In this document: one piece after another, positions 63,328 through 64,000 of the stretch
Position numbering within the stretch: the stretch's first letter is position 1
Layout: each line of letters opens with the position of its first letter
From: Acidobacteria bacterium UBA7540
GTDB lineage: Bacteria; Acidobacteriota; Terriglobia; UBA7540
NCBI GenBank assembly: GCA_002478145.1
Contig: DLMI01000129.1
Coordinates: 1 to 64,000, forward strand
Reading direction: 5' to 3'
DNA length: 64,000 nucleotides
Program-made: the position numbers and the translations under genes
Notes under the pieces: model-generated
Told to the model about the DNA's origin: nothing
What the model saw: only the letters and a program-made list of their open reading frames with translations
Database searches by the model: none

Positions 63328-64000
63328 ATGGATATAGTTCTCTCCCTTCTGGAAAGTCCACTCTCGGCGCTCGTCCTTTGCTTGTTATTGGGGGCGGTGG
63401 CCATGAGCGGTAAACTTAGTCAACTGGCCGCGAACTTGTGTTTGGTTGGAGTGTGTATTGTGGGAGGAATTGGAATTCTCAGGGGCGCTGCGCGCCAACC
63501 GCGCCTGGCTTTTGGTGCAATTCTGGTGTTGATAGGATTTTGTCTGGTGATAAGTCATTGGATAAGGCCCGAAAAAGAAAATAAGCTGCCGGAGCAGCCA
63601 CCCCGAAGAGGCACTGAAGCCAAGCCGCAAACAGATTTTAAAGTCGAGTGGGCACTCCCCATTGTTTCCGATACGACAGTGACTGAAGGAAAAATCCGGA
63701 GAAAGTGGACAACTTTCTTTTTGCAGGTAGCCGTCTTGAACAAGGGGACTCCAAGTGTCATAGGAAACATTGAACTCATTGTAAAATTCAGAGATGGAAG
63801 GCAGTTTAAGGGAATTCTGTTTGTCCCTGACCAGGAAATTCTTACCTTCCCGACACCCGATGGCGGCTCTACTTCTTTTCACCGGACCTCCGCATTTATT
63901 ACGAGAGCTACGACAGTCCCTATAGCCACTAATGCTCGCGTGTCTGGCTTTGTGATGTACAAGTTCCCCGCAGAGATAAGACCGCAAATGACTCAAGTGG
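63328..64000 (+). CDS. Membrane protein of unknown function, cut by the right edge
   Basis: The frame from the ATG at 63328 is open to the window's end (224 residues visible). Three hydrophobic segments are seen near residues 6-26, 34-51 and 60-76 (LAFGAILVLIGFCLVISHW), followed by an acidic/proline linker (PEKENKLPEQPPRRGTEAK) and a soluble beta-rich part, FFLQVAVLNKGTPSVIGNIE and VSGFVMYKFPAEI. Codon use and the promoter favour this strand over the overlapping minus-strand frame. The base composition is less GC-rich than its neighbours, which may mean acquired DNA. No family is recognised. Confidence 0.65.
   Translation, partial: MDIVLSLLESPLSALVLCLLLGAVAMSGKLSQLAANLCLVGVCIVGGIGILRGAARQPRLAFGAILVLIGFCLVISHWIRPEKENKLPEQPPRRGTEAKPQTDFKVEWALPIVSDTTVTEGKIRRKWTTFFLQVAVLNKGTPSVIGNIELIVKFRDGRQFKGILFVPDQEILTFPTPDGGSTSFHRTSAFITRATTVPIATNARVSGFVMYKFPAEIRPQMTQV

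Noticed and set aside
63385..63996. Minus-strand frame of 203 codons at the right edge
   Set aside because: The plus strand has a continuous frame with membrane segments and a promoter; the minus-strand product is Ser/Arg/Cys-rich and featureless.

Overview
The window reads as chromosomal DNA of an acidobacterium. This is inferred from gene families, not from an rRNA or marker alignment. It carries two tandem genes of the VWFA-related acidobacterial type, an Oar-like TonB-dependent outer-membrane protein with an N-terminal carboxypeptidase-regulatory domain, a CadC-like winged-helix/TPR regulator, a large Ser/Thr protein kinase, SBBP and ASPIC/UnbV repeat proteins, and futalosine-pathway menaquinone genes. 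No rRNA, tRNA, CRISPR array or intact mobile element was seen. Layout, left to right: a seven-bladed SBBP propeller protein cut by the left edge (1-3041, minus). A palindrome-rich gap. A lysR-RND-MFP-OMP tripartite efflux operon (10732 to 3634, minus). A ferritin-VIT iron exporter mbfA (minus). A Tat-exported sugar isomerase-like enzyme and a membrane SpoIIE-type phosphatase (plus). Two secreted proteins (minus). The winged-helix/TPR regulator followed by a kinase-FGE-hydrolase fusion (plus). A MarR-glycoside hydrolase fusion (minus). mqnA-mqnC (minus). The housekeeping run dprA-topA-trmFO-xerC (28555-34591, plus). A GH31-GH3 glycosidase pair (minus). TPR, ASPIC/UnbV and Oar-like TonB-dependent genes (39754-47927). 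A transposase relic, a membrane regulator with two malectin domains, a methyltransferase and an unidentified secreted protein (48239-53575). Small genes and a regulator fragment (54100-55270). A transglutaminase, mutY and the two VWFA genes (55452-63166, minus). A membrane protein cut by the right edge (63328 onward, plus). The functional theme is carbohydrate sensing and degradation, transport and surface display, with several one-polypeptide fusions that put a cytoplasmic regulatory domain before a membrane segment and a catalytic or ligand-binding domain outside. The most striking feature is repeat DNA. More than a dozen short arrays with a strict 7-bp period, of many unrelated unit sequences, occur between genes and inside reading frames: in the SBBP protein, in the kinase domain, and as the lipoprotein signal peptide of the efflux outer-membrane protein. 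They sit beside several families of dispersed palindromes: a 215-bp nested palindrome, GTAG..CTAC double hairpins, and a 33-bp perfect stem at the trmFO/xerC junction. Several palindromes are also translated in frame.
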